From Rana temporaria (Eukaryota; Chordata; Amphibia; Anura; Ranidae), in the NCBI RefSeq assembly GCF_905171775.1, contig NC_053489.1, forward strand, positions 139,144,642 to 139,208,641: a stretch of DNA of 64,000 nt, in the 5' to 3' direction. Shown one piece after another: positions 23,455 to 33,464 of this stretch. A program made the position numbers and the translations under genes. Positions within the stretch are counted from its first letter, which is position 1; each line of letters opens with the position of its first letter. A model generated the notes under the pieces. That model was not told the DNA's origin, made no database searches, and saw only the letters and a list, made by a program, of their open reading frames with translations.

Positions 23455-25033
23455 GTGTAGCACTCTCTAGTGTGCTAGATTAGGTGTACATAGTTAGTTT
23501 ATATTGTAGGAGAGTTTATAGTGGCTGAGAGCCAGACGTGGGTATGAGCTTGGTCAGGGCTGAGTGACTCAGGGAGGCTGGATGACTCAGTAAGCAACAT
23601 CACTGGTGACTCCACCTGCTTTATTGAACCTTTCAGAAGCTTTCAGAAGTAAAGGGTGAAGTCTAGGAGGAGCAACTTGGAGTATTGATGAGAGCCTCAG
23701 GCAATCCCCAACAAAATGGGCTGGCAGGTGGCAGGCCACCTCATAAATATTCATGAATCATGCTAGCAGGGGCAGTCAGGTGGAAGATGGAGAAGGAGTG
23801 CTAAAGAGGCTGTCGGTGATCGTTGAGGGTGCACCCTAGTTTTGGGGGGTGACCTTGGGCCTGGGGTTCAGGTGCTGGAGGGACCCTCTACAACACATGG
23901 TGGAATCCTTCCTGGAGGCACGGCAGCAAGGAGAGGACAGCAGATCAGCATGTACAGGTGGTATCCTGAGAAGTCAGTTGGGTGGGCTGATAAATGATCA
24001 GTCGAGCGGACTATGGAGAGAGAGAGTGTCAGCCTGGGAGGACTGTGGATAAGTAGCCAGAAGGGCTAGTGAAAGGGGCAGCTGAAGCCAGGTGGGCTGG
24101 CAGTACCTGAAGAGGTGGTGCTGAGATCAGTAGCCACAGGAGTGATCAAGCCGGCTGTTGCAATTTTGCTACACACTTAATGGGGCCTTGGGTTCCTGCC
24201 TATACCAGGTGCTTGCTCTAAATCTGCTTTGAGTGCTTTGTCAGAGACACAAGCAGTGTGCCAGCTGGAATTCTGCAAGCAAGTGTGCTGGAGGAAGTGA
24301 GGAGTGTATATAGACTCTGTATAGTAGAAGTTGTCTCTGAAGTTGTTTGAAGTTAAAGGGGTTGTAAAGGTAAAACAAATTTCCCTAAATAGCTTCCTTT
24401 ACGTTAGTGCAGTCCTCTTTCAATTACATCATCCTTCGATTTTGCTTTTAAATGTGCTTATTTCTTCTGAGAAATCCTCACTTCCTGTTCTTCTGTCTGT
24501 AACTACACACAGTAATGCAAGGCTTTCTCCCTGGTGTGGAGAAAGCCTCTTGAGGGGGGAGGGGGTGAGCAGGAGTGTCAGGACGCCCACTAACACACAG
24601 CTCCTTTCTCTATCTGCAAAGTAGAGAGTGTCCTGACTTGCCTGCTTGCCCCCTCCCCCCTCAAGAGGCTTTCTCAACACCAAAGAGAAAGCTTTGCATT
24701 ACTGTGTGGAGTTACAGACAGAAGAACAGGAAGTGAGGATTTCTCATAAGAAATAAGCACATATAAAAGCCAAATCGAAGGATGAGGTAAGTAAAGGAGG
24801 ACTGCAATAACGTAAAGGAAGCTATTTAGGGAAAAAATGTTTTACCTTTACAACCTCTTTAAGTGGGCATCCCATCCCATAATTTTCCCAATCCCTATCT
24901 AAGTTATATCCCTAAAAAAAACAAAGTGCTGGACTGTTTCCTGACTCTAAAGTGACTGAGAAAATTTGGTGTGTCTGGCTGTGCAGGGTGGGGGATCCCA
25001 GTTATGTGTGGCTCCTTATGGAGTGTGCTACAC
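23455..25033. mobile_element. LTR-like unit with TGTAGCAC...GTGCTACA ends (copy A)
   Basis: Begins GTGTAGCAC and ends GTGCTACAC, flanked by ACAT on both sides (23451-23454, 25034-25037), consistent with a solo LTR and a 4-bp duplication, though the exact boundary is ambiguous. The first 900 bp are clearly related to 34266-35098 (shared GGATGACTCA, GCA.CATCACTG). A TTAA palindrome (24353-24862) is inserted. No retroviral or gag-pol coding sequence was seen. Confidence 0.55.
24353..24862. mobile_element. TTAA foldback MITE, 510 bp
   Basis: Starts TTAAAGGGGTTGTAAAGGTA and ends TTTACAACCTCTTTAA, with TTAA at both ends. Arms carry CCTTTACGTTA / TAACGTAAAGG, GAGAAAGC / GCTTTCTC and CAAGAGGCTTTCTC blocks. 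A donor-like GAGGTAAGTA lies on the right arm at 24784-24793. T2/Kolobok type by the TTAAAGG start. Confidence 0.9.
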
Positions 25034-25194
25034 ACATTAAAACAAATATAGCAAATCTTCCAAACTTTCGAAAATATGAATTGATTTGGCACAACCAATA
25101 CACCCAACGAATCTGAATATATGAAACGAATTACAAAAATGAATCATTCTAAGATACTGATTATGACGAAACTAAATGATTTACTTAAAGCGGT

Positions 25195-25445
25195 TGTAAA
25201 CCCCAATTTATTTATTTTTTTCAATAAAAACCTGCAAGACAAAAGCATAATGAGCTAGTATGATTATGTATTACTTACCTTAGATCGAAGCCCCCATAGC
25301 CGTCCTCGTCTTCCTCTCCAGCCGCAGCCATCGCTCCCGGAGGTTACTTCCGGGTATCGCCGCTCCGGTGCTGTGATTGGCCAGAGTGGCGATGACGTCA
25401 CTCCCACGCATGCGCGAGGAACCGTCACTTTCTGGCATATTTCTA
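25195..25445. mobile_element. One-sided TTAA-type MITE remnant
   Basis: TTAAAGCGGTTGTAAACCCC at 25195, followed by a reverse donor-like TTACTTACCTT (25271-25281), as in complete copies. The partner arm is not present. Confidence 0.55.
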
Positions 25446-25455
25446 GTTAAGACCT

Positions 25456-25506
25456 GGCGCACTCAGTGCGCCGTTGTCTACGGTGCACATGTGCCGTAGA
25501 CAACGG
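25456..25506. repeat. Paired hairpins
   Basis: GGCGCACTCAGTGCGCC and a stem pairing 25471-25488 with 25491-25506 (CCGTTGTCTACGG / CCGTAGACAACGG). Possibly the fused centre of a MITE. Confidence 0.7.
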
Positions 25507-25741
25507 TGCCCGATTTTCTGCAAATATCTCCTTAACCATGTAGTTCAGTCTACCTACTATTTTTACCTGACCCCCGTGGACAGGTGTGGTGAACCCAGTG
25601 ACTGCACCCTTGCAATGACATGCAGCATTGACCACCCTTACCTTCAGGGGCTCTGGCAAATACTGGCTGTTGCTCATACTCTGCACCCTGTGGGTATCCC
25701 ACTTTCCCTGTCCACATCATAACCTTTATGAGTATTTAGTC

Positions 25742-26130
25742 TTAAAGTGGAAGTCCTAAAACTAAAATCCCTGCATCTATAGCCACCAACATTCTAACAC
25801 TAACCTATCTAGCTCTGTAAAGAAAAAAATCAGTATACATACCTTTTCTGCAGGAGATCCAACCCGATCTCCAACGCAGAAGTTTTGATCCCATGCTGAG
25901 CTGTCAGCCGTGGCTTCTCTGTGTGGGTGGGTGCAGAGGACACGTCCGACAACGGAAGCCCCATAGTAAGCCAATGGGTGGCATAACTCCCCATTCATTT
26001 CACAGCCGTTGTCGGACGTGTACTCAGCAGAGCTTCCGCCGCTGGCAATATATACCCAAGGTCCATTGTAAGCAGACCTTGGGCAAGTTGAATAGCTCTC
26101 ATTAAGCTTTGTCTATAATGCTTCTATATT
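25742..26130. mobile_element. Decayed TTAA-type MITE
   Basis: Starts TTAAAGTGGAAGTCCTAAAAC and has an internal stem (CACGTCCGACAACGG near 25940 with CCGTTGTCGGACGTG near 26005). No right TTAA end identified. Confidence 0.5.
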
Positions 26131-26131
26131 A

Positions 26132-26688
26132 AAGGAGTTGTAAAGGAAACATTTTTTTCACCTTAATGCAATCTATGCATTAAGGTGAAAAATATCTGAT
26201 GATGCCACCCCCCAGCCCCCGTTTTACTTACCTGACCCCTCGAAAGTTCCGCGCTCGGTCCAGAGATCCTCTTCGCCGCTCAGCCTGGCCGCTGATTGGC
26301 TACAGCGGATGGATTGAGAGCAGCCCAGCCATTGGCTGGCGCTGTTGTCAATCACATCTAGTGACGCAGCGCGCCGAGGGACGGGGCAGAGTGATACAGT
26401 GAGTGGCTATGGCCACTCGCTGTATCACGGGAGTGCGCCCGCAAGGACTCATCACCATGCAAGCTCTCTCGCATGAATGTGATGAGTTCTTGCGGGGAGG
26501 ACCAGAGACAGCGGCCGAGGGACCCCAGAAAATGTGGTTTGGGACCACTCTGTGCAAAATGAACTGCACAGTGGAGGTAAGTATAACATGTTTGTTATTT
26601 TAAAGAAACTTTTACATTTAGAAATTTTTCTATGAACTAAATAAGGGACAAATAAGGAAATACAAAAGCTGTCATATCATTATAACAG
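26132..26688. mobile_element. TTAA-type foldback MITE, right end decayed
   Basis: Left end TTAAAGGAGTTGTAAAGGAAAC. The central stem spans about 26391-26428 (GTGATACAGTGAGTGGC / GCCACTCGCTGTATCAC). Donor-like motifs are symmetric: ACTTACCTG at 26225-26233 (minus) and GAGGTAAGTA at 26574-26583 (plus). The expected right TTAA end near 26688 is not recognisable. Confidence 0.65.
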
Positions 26689-26691
26689 TCA

Positions 26692-26944
26692 GGCCCCGTA
26701 CACACGTCCGAGGAACTCGACGGGCAAAACACATCGTTTTGCTCGTCAAGTTCCTTGTGAAGCCGCCAAGTTTCCTTATTGACTAACGAGGAAATAGAAA
26801 ACATGTTCTCTATTTGGCCCGACGAGATCCTCTTCGGCTTCCTCGGCCAAAAGTGTACACACCACCGGGTTTCTCGGCAGAATGCAGCTCCGATCGAGTT
26901 TCTGGCTGAATTCTGCCGAGAAACTCGGTCGTGTGTACGGGGCC
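26692..26944. mobile_element. Harbinger-like MITE, 253 bp
   Basis: Ends GGCCCCGTACACACGTCC and GTCGTGTGTACGGGGCC; flanks TCA and TAA. Inner box AGTGTACACACCACC near 26852. Pairing arms contain AACTCGACGGGC / GCCCGACGAG-type words. Confidence 0.82.
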
Positions 26945-26947
26945 TAA

Positions 26948-27700
26948 GATAGAAAGGACAATATGTCCACAAAACTGATTTTCCTATTAACATTGCATAA
27001 ATAAAATTGCATCTGCAGCATGAGTGTTTAGATAAATAGGTAGTAGTCCTTAATAATATTAGCATTAACAGTAATATTATTAAGTGTGTACATTAAAAGG
27101 AACTCTAATGTGACTTGGATCAGATTGACAAAATACCATTTTATGAAACAGAGATGATGCATATGAACCCATATTGTGTATGGTGGACTCCTAATGCCAT
27201 TATGGCAATGATGTAAGCCAGAAGTACTAATTAGCTATTTTGCTTTCATAATTTAGAAAACTTTACTATAATAAGCATTGCCATACTGGCAAATTGAGAA
27301 CGTACATTTTTTTGTCTTGTAATTTTGTTTAAATAAAGATACATCTAAGACAATTTGCATATGCATATACCTGATAAAAACAGAGCTCTTACACTGGATC
27401 TGTATAAGTTTACAATATGTGTTCTATGGCTCTTCATTGTACCTAATAATGTTATCATGCAAACTTATCCTGAAATGTCTTAGTCCTAGTGCATTGCAGC
27501 TCTGGGCAATTGAAAACTAGCATTTGGCAGTGTGCAGGCTTGCCAATCTTACCTGCCATCCGGCTTTCTATGTAACGGCCACATCCCAGTGGTAGGGAAA
27601 ATATGTAAATTAGCCAATCACAATGTTTCATGTCATCTTCGGGGAGGGTCCGTGCTGTATGCGAAGTCTGACAGCTGATTACACATGCACGGTGAGAGTA
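26948..27700. other. No recognisable feature
   Basis: A/T-rich intergenic DNA with no gene, RNA or intact repeat seen. Confidence 0.35.
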
Positions 27701-27703
27701 TAA

Positions 27704-28085
27704 TGCCTTTTACACACAAGAGGAATTTCCGACAGAAGCTTTTCATCGGATATTCCGTTCGTGTGTATACCCCATCGGACAGATAGAGAACAGGTTCTCA
27801 ATTTTTCCGATGAAAAAATTTTCTATCGGAATTTCTGTTCATCTGGATGCAATTCCGACGGACTAAAAACCATGCATGCTCAGAATCAAGTCGACGCATG
27901 CTCGGAAGCATTGAACTTAATTTTTCTCGGCTCGTCATAGTGTTGTATGTCACCGCGTTATTGACGGTCAGAATTTGGTGTGACCGTGGGTATACAAGAC
28001 AGCTTGAGCGGAATTCCATCAGAACTCTGTCGGAAAAAACGTTGGAGTTTATTCCGACGGGAAAACCTGTCATGTGTACAGGGCA
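27704..28085. mobile_element. Harbinger-like MITE, 382 bp
   Basis: Ends TGCCTTTTACACACAAG and CATGTGTACAGGGCA, flanked by TAA on both sides (27701-27703, 28086-28088). Its core closely matches 22685-22770. Confidence 0.87.
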
Positions 28086-28172
28086 TAAGGGGAGAGAAGT
28101 GAGGCTACAGCTGTTTTCCTACATTGAATATGCAGGTTACTATGAAGCACTAAGAAGATTACTAAGAATATT

Positions 28173-28855
28173 GGGCCAGATTCACAAATGAGATACAACG
28201 GCATTTCTCCTGATACGCGGTCGTATCTCTGTTTCTATCTATGCGATTGATTCATAGAATCAGTTACGCATAGATATCCCTAAGATCCGACAGGTGTAAT
28301 TGTTTTACACTGTCGGATCTTAGGATGCAGTACCGCGGCCGCCGCTGGGGGGAGTGCGCGTCGTAAACCAGCGTCGGGTATGCAAATTAGGAGTTACGGC
28401 GGATCCACGACGGATTTTCGCGTTCGCTACGTCGCCGCTAGTCTAGTTTCACGTCGCAAAGTTTTTTTTGGTGCCCTAACTTTAGTCAGTAAGCGTATTG
28501 CTGTCTAAAGTATGGCCGTCATTCCCGCGTCGAAATTCAAAATTTAACGTCGTTTGCGTAAGCCGTCCGGGAATACGGAAGTACGCTACGCGCGTCGCCG
28601 TTCAAAAAAATGACGTCACGGCGCGTAAAGCACGGCGGGAGTTAAGAAACGGAGCATGCGCAGTAGGTCCGGCGCAGGAGCGCGCCTAATTTAAATGGCA
28701 CACGCCCATTTAAATTGGCCCGCCTTGCGCCGGAGGCCGCCGGCGTAGTTTTCATCGCAAGTGCTTGGTGAATCAGGCACTTGCGATGAAAAATTGCGGC
28801 GGTGTAACGTATCTAGGATACGCTACGCCGCCGCGATTCTACGTGAATCTGGCCC
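28173..28855. mobile_element. MITE with GGGCCAGATTCAC ends
   Basis: Left end GGGCCAGATTCACAAATG, right end ACGTGAATCTGGCCC, flanked by ATT on both sides. CpG-rich interior with CGTCGTATC-like words and a stem around 28288-28322 (CCTAAGATCCGACAGTGTAA-like pair). Same family as 39140-39880 and 54318-57773. Confidence 0.82.
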
Positions 28856-28950
28856 ATTCTTACTAGATTATTTAATGAATGCTGGCAAATGCAGCACATT
28901 TCTAGGGACTGGGAGAAAGAAGTGATCATAAGGTTCCACCAAAAAATAAA

Positions 28951-29223
28951 ATGCTTCTGATTGCAATAATTGTTGGGGTATCACTCTGCTTTCAGTGTCA
29001 GGCAATGTCTTCTGCACCATCCTTCTTAACTGCTCACAAGATGCAACAGCCAGATTGCATTACTAAGGACAAGCTGAGTTTTGCAGGGTATGGTCATGGA
29101 GCAAACAGATATACATGCTTTGAAATATCATTGAACAATGCCTTGAATTTCAACAACCAGTTGCCATCAATTGAATTGACTTTAAAAAACGAAAGCCATC
29201 AAGATCCCATCAGAGGAAGCTGA
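28951..29223 (+). CDS. Uncharacterised small ORF with signal-peptide-like start
   Basis: Ninety residues opening MLLIAIIVGVSLCFQCQA, which looks like a signal peptide: a hydrophobic core, then a small-residue cleavage context. The rest is polar with three further Cys, including one in CITK and one in YTCFE, and an N-x-S/T glycosylation site (NES). I do not recognise the family. It lies in a gap between two MITEs (28855 and 29344) where no repeat is apparent. The stop at 29221 is followed by an adjacent-frame stretch that stays open to about 29308, so a frameshift could have shortened it. An AATAAA lies near 29336. It may be a first exon, a retrocopy or chance. Confidence 0.25.
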   Translation: MLLIAIIVGVSLCFQCQAMSSAPSFLTAHKMQQPDCITKDKLSFAGYGHGANRYTCFEISLNNALNFNNQLPSIELTLKNESHQDPIRGS

Positions 29224-29343
29224 ACCAACTGTCCGAATTCAATGGAAAGCACTTGCTGCCCAATGCAACAAATTGTGCGGAAAGTCTAAATAAATCAATT
29301 GACTCATAGAAACTGGCAGAAAACTGGCAATTTTAAATAAAGC

Positions 29344-30565
29344 ATGGATATAATTGCCCTCATTATCCTCTTGACCACCGCCCCATGTCTAAAAGACGTC
29401 CTGTTTTTAAAGATGAATATCTCGGTAACGGCAGCAGCTGCTGCCACAACCGAGATATTCATCTTTTCAGTGGGCGGTGGTGAACACGATAACGCCGGTC
29501 TCCGTGGCGGATTCGCCGTGAGATCGCCGTTATCGGTGGCGGGAGAGGCCCCCTCCCGCCGCTCTCCCGCGCCCTCCGCCGCTTACCGTAGCCGTTGGTA
29601 GCGGCGGAGGCAATCGGGACCATTCGGCAGCTGACTGGGGTTGCGAGTGAAGGAAAAATCTCCTTCACCCGTCCCCATAGCTCTGCTGGGCGGAAGTGAC
29701 GTCAAAACGTCAGTCCCGCCCAGCGTCTTAAAGAAACATTTTTTTTTTGTCATTTGAAAAAATGACAGTTTCAAATTTTTTATTTATTTTTTGCATTTAA
29801 GTCTAAATATAAGATCTGAGGTCTTTTTGACCCCAGATCTTATATTTAAGAGGACCTGTCATGCTTTTTTCTATTACAAGGGATGTTTACATTCCTTGTA
29901 ATAGGAATAAAAGTGATCAATTATTTTTTTTTTTTTATTTCAGTGTAAAAAATTATAAAACGAAATAAAAATAAATAAGAAAACAAAAAAAATGTTTTTT
30001 AAAGCGCCCCATCCCGACGAGCTCGCGCACAGAAGCGAACGCATACGCGAGTAGCGCCCGCATATGAAAACGGTGTTCAAACAACTCAAGTGAGGTATCG
30101 CCGCGATCGTTAGAGCGAGAGCAATAATTATAGCCCTAGACCTCCTCTGCAACTCAAAAAATGCAACCTGTAGAATTTTGTTAACGTCGCCTATCGAGAT
30201 TTTTAAGGGTAAAAGTTTGACACCATGCCACGAGCGGGCGCAATTTTTAAGCGTGACATGTTGGGTATCATTTTACTCGGCGTAACATTATCTTTCACAA
30301 TATATAAAAAAATTGGGCAAAATTTATTGTTGTCTTACTTTTTAATTCAAAAAAGTGTTTTTTTTCCAAAAAAAGTGCGCTTGTAAGACCGCTGCGCAAA
30401 TACGGTGTGACAGAAAGTATTGCAATGACTGCCATTTTATTCTCTAGGGTGTTAGAAAAAAAATATATAATGTTTGGGGGTTTTAAGTAATTTTCTAGCA
30501 AAAAAAACTGTTTTAGTCTTGTAAACACCGAATCTGAAAAATTAGCCCGGTGGTAAAGAGGTTAC
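29344..30565. repeat. Interspersed repeat with internal hairpins
   Basis: Several perfect stems lie in series: GATGAATATCTCGGT / ACCGAGATATTCATC (about 29413-29464), ATAAGATCTGAGG / CCAGATCTTAT (29809-29847) and CTATTACAAGG / CCTTGTAATAG (29872-29905). The right part is A/T-rich and ends near GGTGGTAAAGAGGTTA. No coding region. It looks like one or two abundant non-autonomous elements; I cannot name the family from sequence alone. Confidence 0.55.
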
Positions 30566-30756
30566 ATGTTGCTATGGTCTCACATCAACACGGTCTTTGG
30601 AGGTGATTGTTTTAGGACTTTTTAAAACCTAAATATACCCAAACAGATTTAACTAAGTTGACTTGAATAATCACTTTGACATGAAATGCTGAGACCACAT
30701 ATAATAATTACCGGTTATGCCACAAGGTAAAATATGTTTTCTTTATATGTTTATAT

Positions 30757-31129
30757 TAGGGTTGTCCCGATACCACTTTTTTAGGACCGAGTACAAGTAC
30801 GGATACTTTTTTTCATGTACTCGCCGATACCGAATACCGATACTTTTTTTAAATGTCATGTGACAGTTTTCAAACCACAATACAGACTAAGGATATTTTC
30901 TTTAGAATTATGAAGAACTTTAACTCAAGACATTATAAAAGAATAAAAATGTTTTATTTGCTTGTCACGCAGTAGTAAAAAACTCAAAGAATTGTCATAG
31001 AACATGTTGATAAATACAAAAAAAGTATTCGGCCAGGCATCGGGAGCATTTGCGTGAGTACAAGTAATCCCGCAAATACTCGGTATCGGTCCCGATACCG
31101 ATACTAGTATCGGTATCTGGACAACCCTA
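30757..31129. mobile_element. Non-autonomous hAT element, 373 bp
   Basis: Ends TAGGGTTGTCCCGATACC and GGTATCTGGACAACCCTA, flanked by the perfect 8-bp duplication GTTTATAT (30749-30756, 31130-31137). The interior is rich in CCGATACCGA words. No transposase. Confidence 0.93.
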
Positions 31130-31137
31130 GTTTATAT

Positions 31138-32161
31138 TCTTTATAACAACAATAGGCTTTTTATACATTTGGTGCAGCTACAACTTGAACTATACTGGTT
31201 TAAAATAGACTTACCTCTCTGCATCCACCACGACAACGATGTATGTATGTTTTACTAATATAGATGATTAGCTTGAATTAAGTTAAGAAAATGTATCAGT
31301 ATTCACTGTAACAGCTTCAGTTCTATGAATGCAATTGATTTACAAAACGTGCATTAATGTACAAGTACTTATGATGTTCCTACCTTGTTCATTCCTAAGA
31401 ATATCATTATTACTCGTGGCATTCTCCTGATGTAGCAGGGCATCTTTCACTTGTGAAACGCATAGGGATATCTTTGCTCAATGAACAAAATAATAATCAT
31501 CTTCAAATACTAATTTATTTAAATGCAATAATCAGAACATAACATTTGATATATAACAAATATATGTATATGGTCAATGGAAATATGGGGTAAAAGGTCT
31601 GGTGGCTTTTATTATGAATTGCTATAAGCCCATAGTCCAAAGTTACTGGATTTTTGTTACCTGTTAAAAAAATATACCGGATTGTTAGTACAATTTAACA
31701 TAGATGTGTTTTAAATTTATGAAATAAATGTGACGATCTTTATGATTTTTTTGTGTGTCTACAAGAAAACATCCAGCAGTCATTTTAAATCTGTGACGAC
31801 CTTGAAGCTAAGTGTAGCTAGATATAAAATATCCATTTATGTACTACTTACAAAAAAAACGAAATATTTTGAAATAGTTACCCAGATCTTTGGTTATGAT
31901 GTCAGAAATAGAAAACTGGCAGAACATATTTACAAATTCTTTGCAAGGCAGTTCACACTCATACAAGGGTTCTTCAAAACGTTTCTTCATGTTTTTATCT
32001 CTATTAAATATACAGTAATAGGGCAGAAACTTTTTAAAGACCCCTTTTTTTCGAAGGCACAATTGTGAATTTAGCTGTTTGCCTTCATTTTAACTTTTAA
32101 AGGGATTCTGGTAAAATTGTATATATTTTTTGTAAATATCTAAAATCATATTTTATATTAG
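31138..32161. other. A/T-rich DNA with one hammerhead-like motif
   Basis: No coding region. At 31424-31472 CTCCTGATGTAGC...TTGTGAAACGCATAGGG resembles the hammerhead-like cores seen at Penelope ends in this window; a worn Penelope tail is the likely source. Confidence 0.35.
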
Positions 32162-32685
32162 TGTAGCACCCCCTAGCTGTGTGTAACAGCCGCTTTTTCG
32201 CCGGCTGTTCCCTGTTATAACAAGCGCTCTGTGCGCCTTCTCTTTGCTAATAACAGGCGCCTGGCGCTGTGCTGTGTTCCAGCTTGGAACGCGGAAGTGT
32301 GCTGCAGCGAATCGGCGCTCCTCATCGAATTCAGTGCTGATGCACTGCAGCTGCTCCTTGCCTATAAAGGCATTGATTTTATCAAAGAACGTTGTTCTAT
32401 TATTGTCGGCCGTAGCCGGATCGGCTACCAAAAGCCTGTAGCTACCATCCTTCCCTGGAGAGGAGGCATGCCACTATTAAACCTATAACAAACTACAGGT
32501 TCCAGCAGTCCTCAATCCTGGATGCCTACCTGATGGAAGCTAATGCAGACTGCACACCCTAAAGAGATCTTCCTACAGGACAATCTACACTACGGAATCC
32601 CTTGTTTCTACACTGAAGCCCTGCAAACGAAAAAGTAGCAATTGTGTCACTTGTAGTTTTACAGAAAGAACTGCTGCATACTTTT

Positions 32686-33420
32686 TTTTTTTTTTTTTTT
32701 TCCACTTCAGACTCAACCTCATAGAGTGTGCTTTATATGCTCATGTTCTGCGTACCAGCCCATTGCATCTCTATATTGGTTTTGCATCATAAGTGTCGTT
32801 TCTTTGTGTGTGGAAGTTGCTTTTTCTTCCCTTTTTGTTTTTTTTTGTTTTTTTCCCTTTTAAATATGAATACATATTATAGTTATTTATTTAGTATCAC
32901 TCCACATGCTTAAGAGGCACAACAGAAAAAAAAAAAAAAAAAAGGAAATTATAATTTCAATTATCCCCCCCTAGCCCTTCCCCCCCATCCCCCCTATCTC
33001 ACCTTAAACAATCTCTTATATCTCTAGTTCTCTCTAATTTTCTTCTAATATATCTTTTAAGTCTCTGCCCTTAATTTTTCTGCGTAACTCCACGATTTCT
33101 TGAAAGTCCTCCATTTATCCCATTTCGTGATTTGTAAGATGTTGTTGCCCTCTATAGCCTCTTTTAGTTCTTCCATTTTGTATGTTTCTTCAACCGCATC
33201 TATCCACTCCCAAATTAAGGGGCACTCCACCTCTTGCCACTTCCTTGGGATAAGTCTCTTAGCGGCATTGAGTAAGTGCGGTACTAGCGTTTTCCTGTAA
33301 CTTTTTATACCTTTCTCCCCCCCATGGAATAGGATGACCCATGGGTCCATCTTGATCTTTTTCCCCGTGATCTCTTCCACACAGGCCAAAATTTTTTCCC
33401 AATACCTCTTAACCTTGGGG
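32686..33420 (-). mobile_element. 5'-truncated L1 fragment
   Basis: Inserted on the minus strand with a 15-bp duplication CTGCTGCATACTTTT (32671-32685, 33421-33435). The oligo-T at its left side is the poly-A tail. Only the end of ORF2 and the 3' UTR remain, as usual for incomplete reverse transcription. Confidence 0.88.
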
Positions 33421-33464
33421 CTGCTGCATACTTTTAACTTAAAACAATTGCTGTTGTTTATCAT
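33057..33464 (-). pseudogene. L1 ORF2 C-terminal fragment
   Basis: An open frame of 135 residues; those from about position 15 on (CSSPKVKRYWEKI, PLIWEWIDAVEE, LQITKWDKW) match the C-terminal region of vertebrate L1 ORF2. The first residues come from the flanking LTR. No endonuclease or RT motifs, so no activity is expected. The frame is open to its natural stop, so the copy is not very old. Confidence 0.8.
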
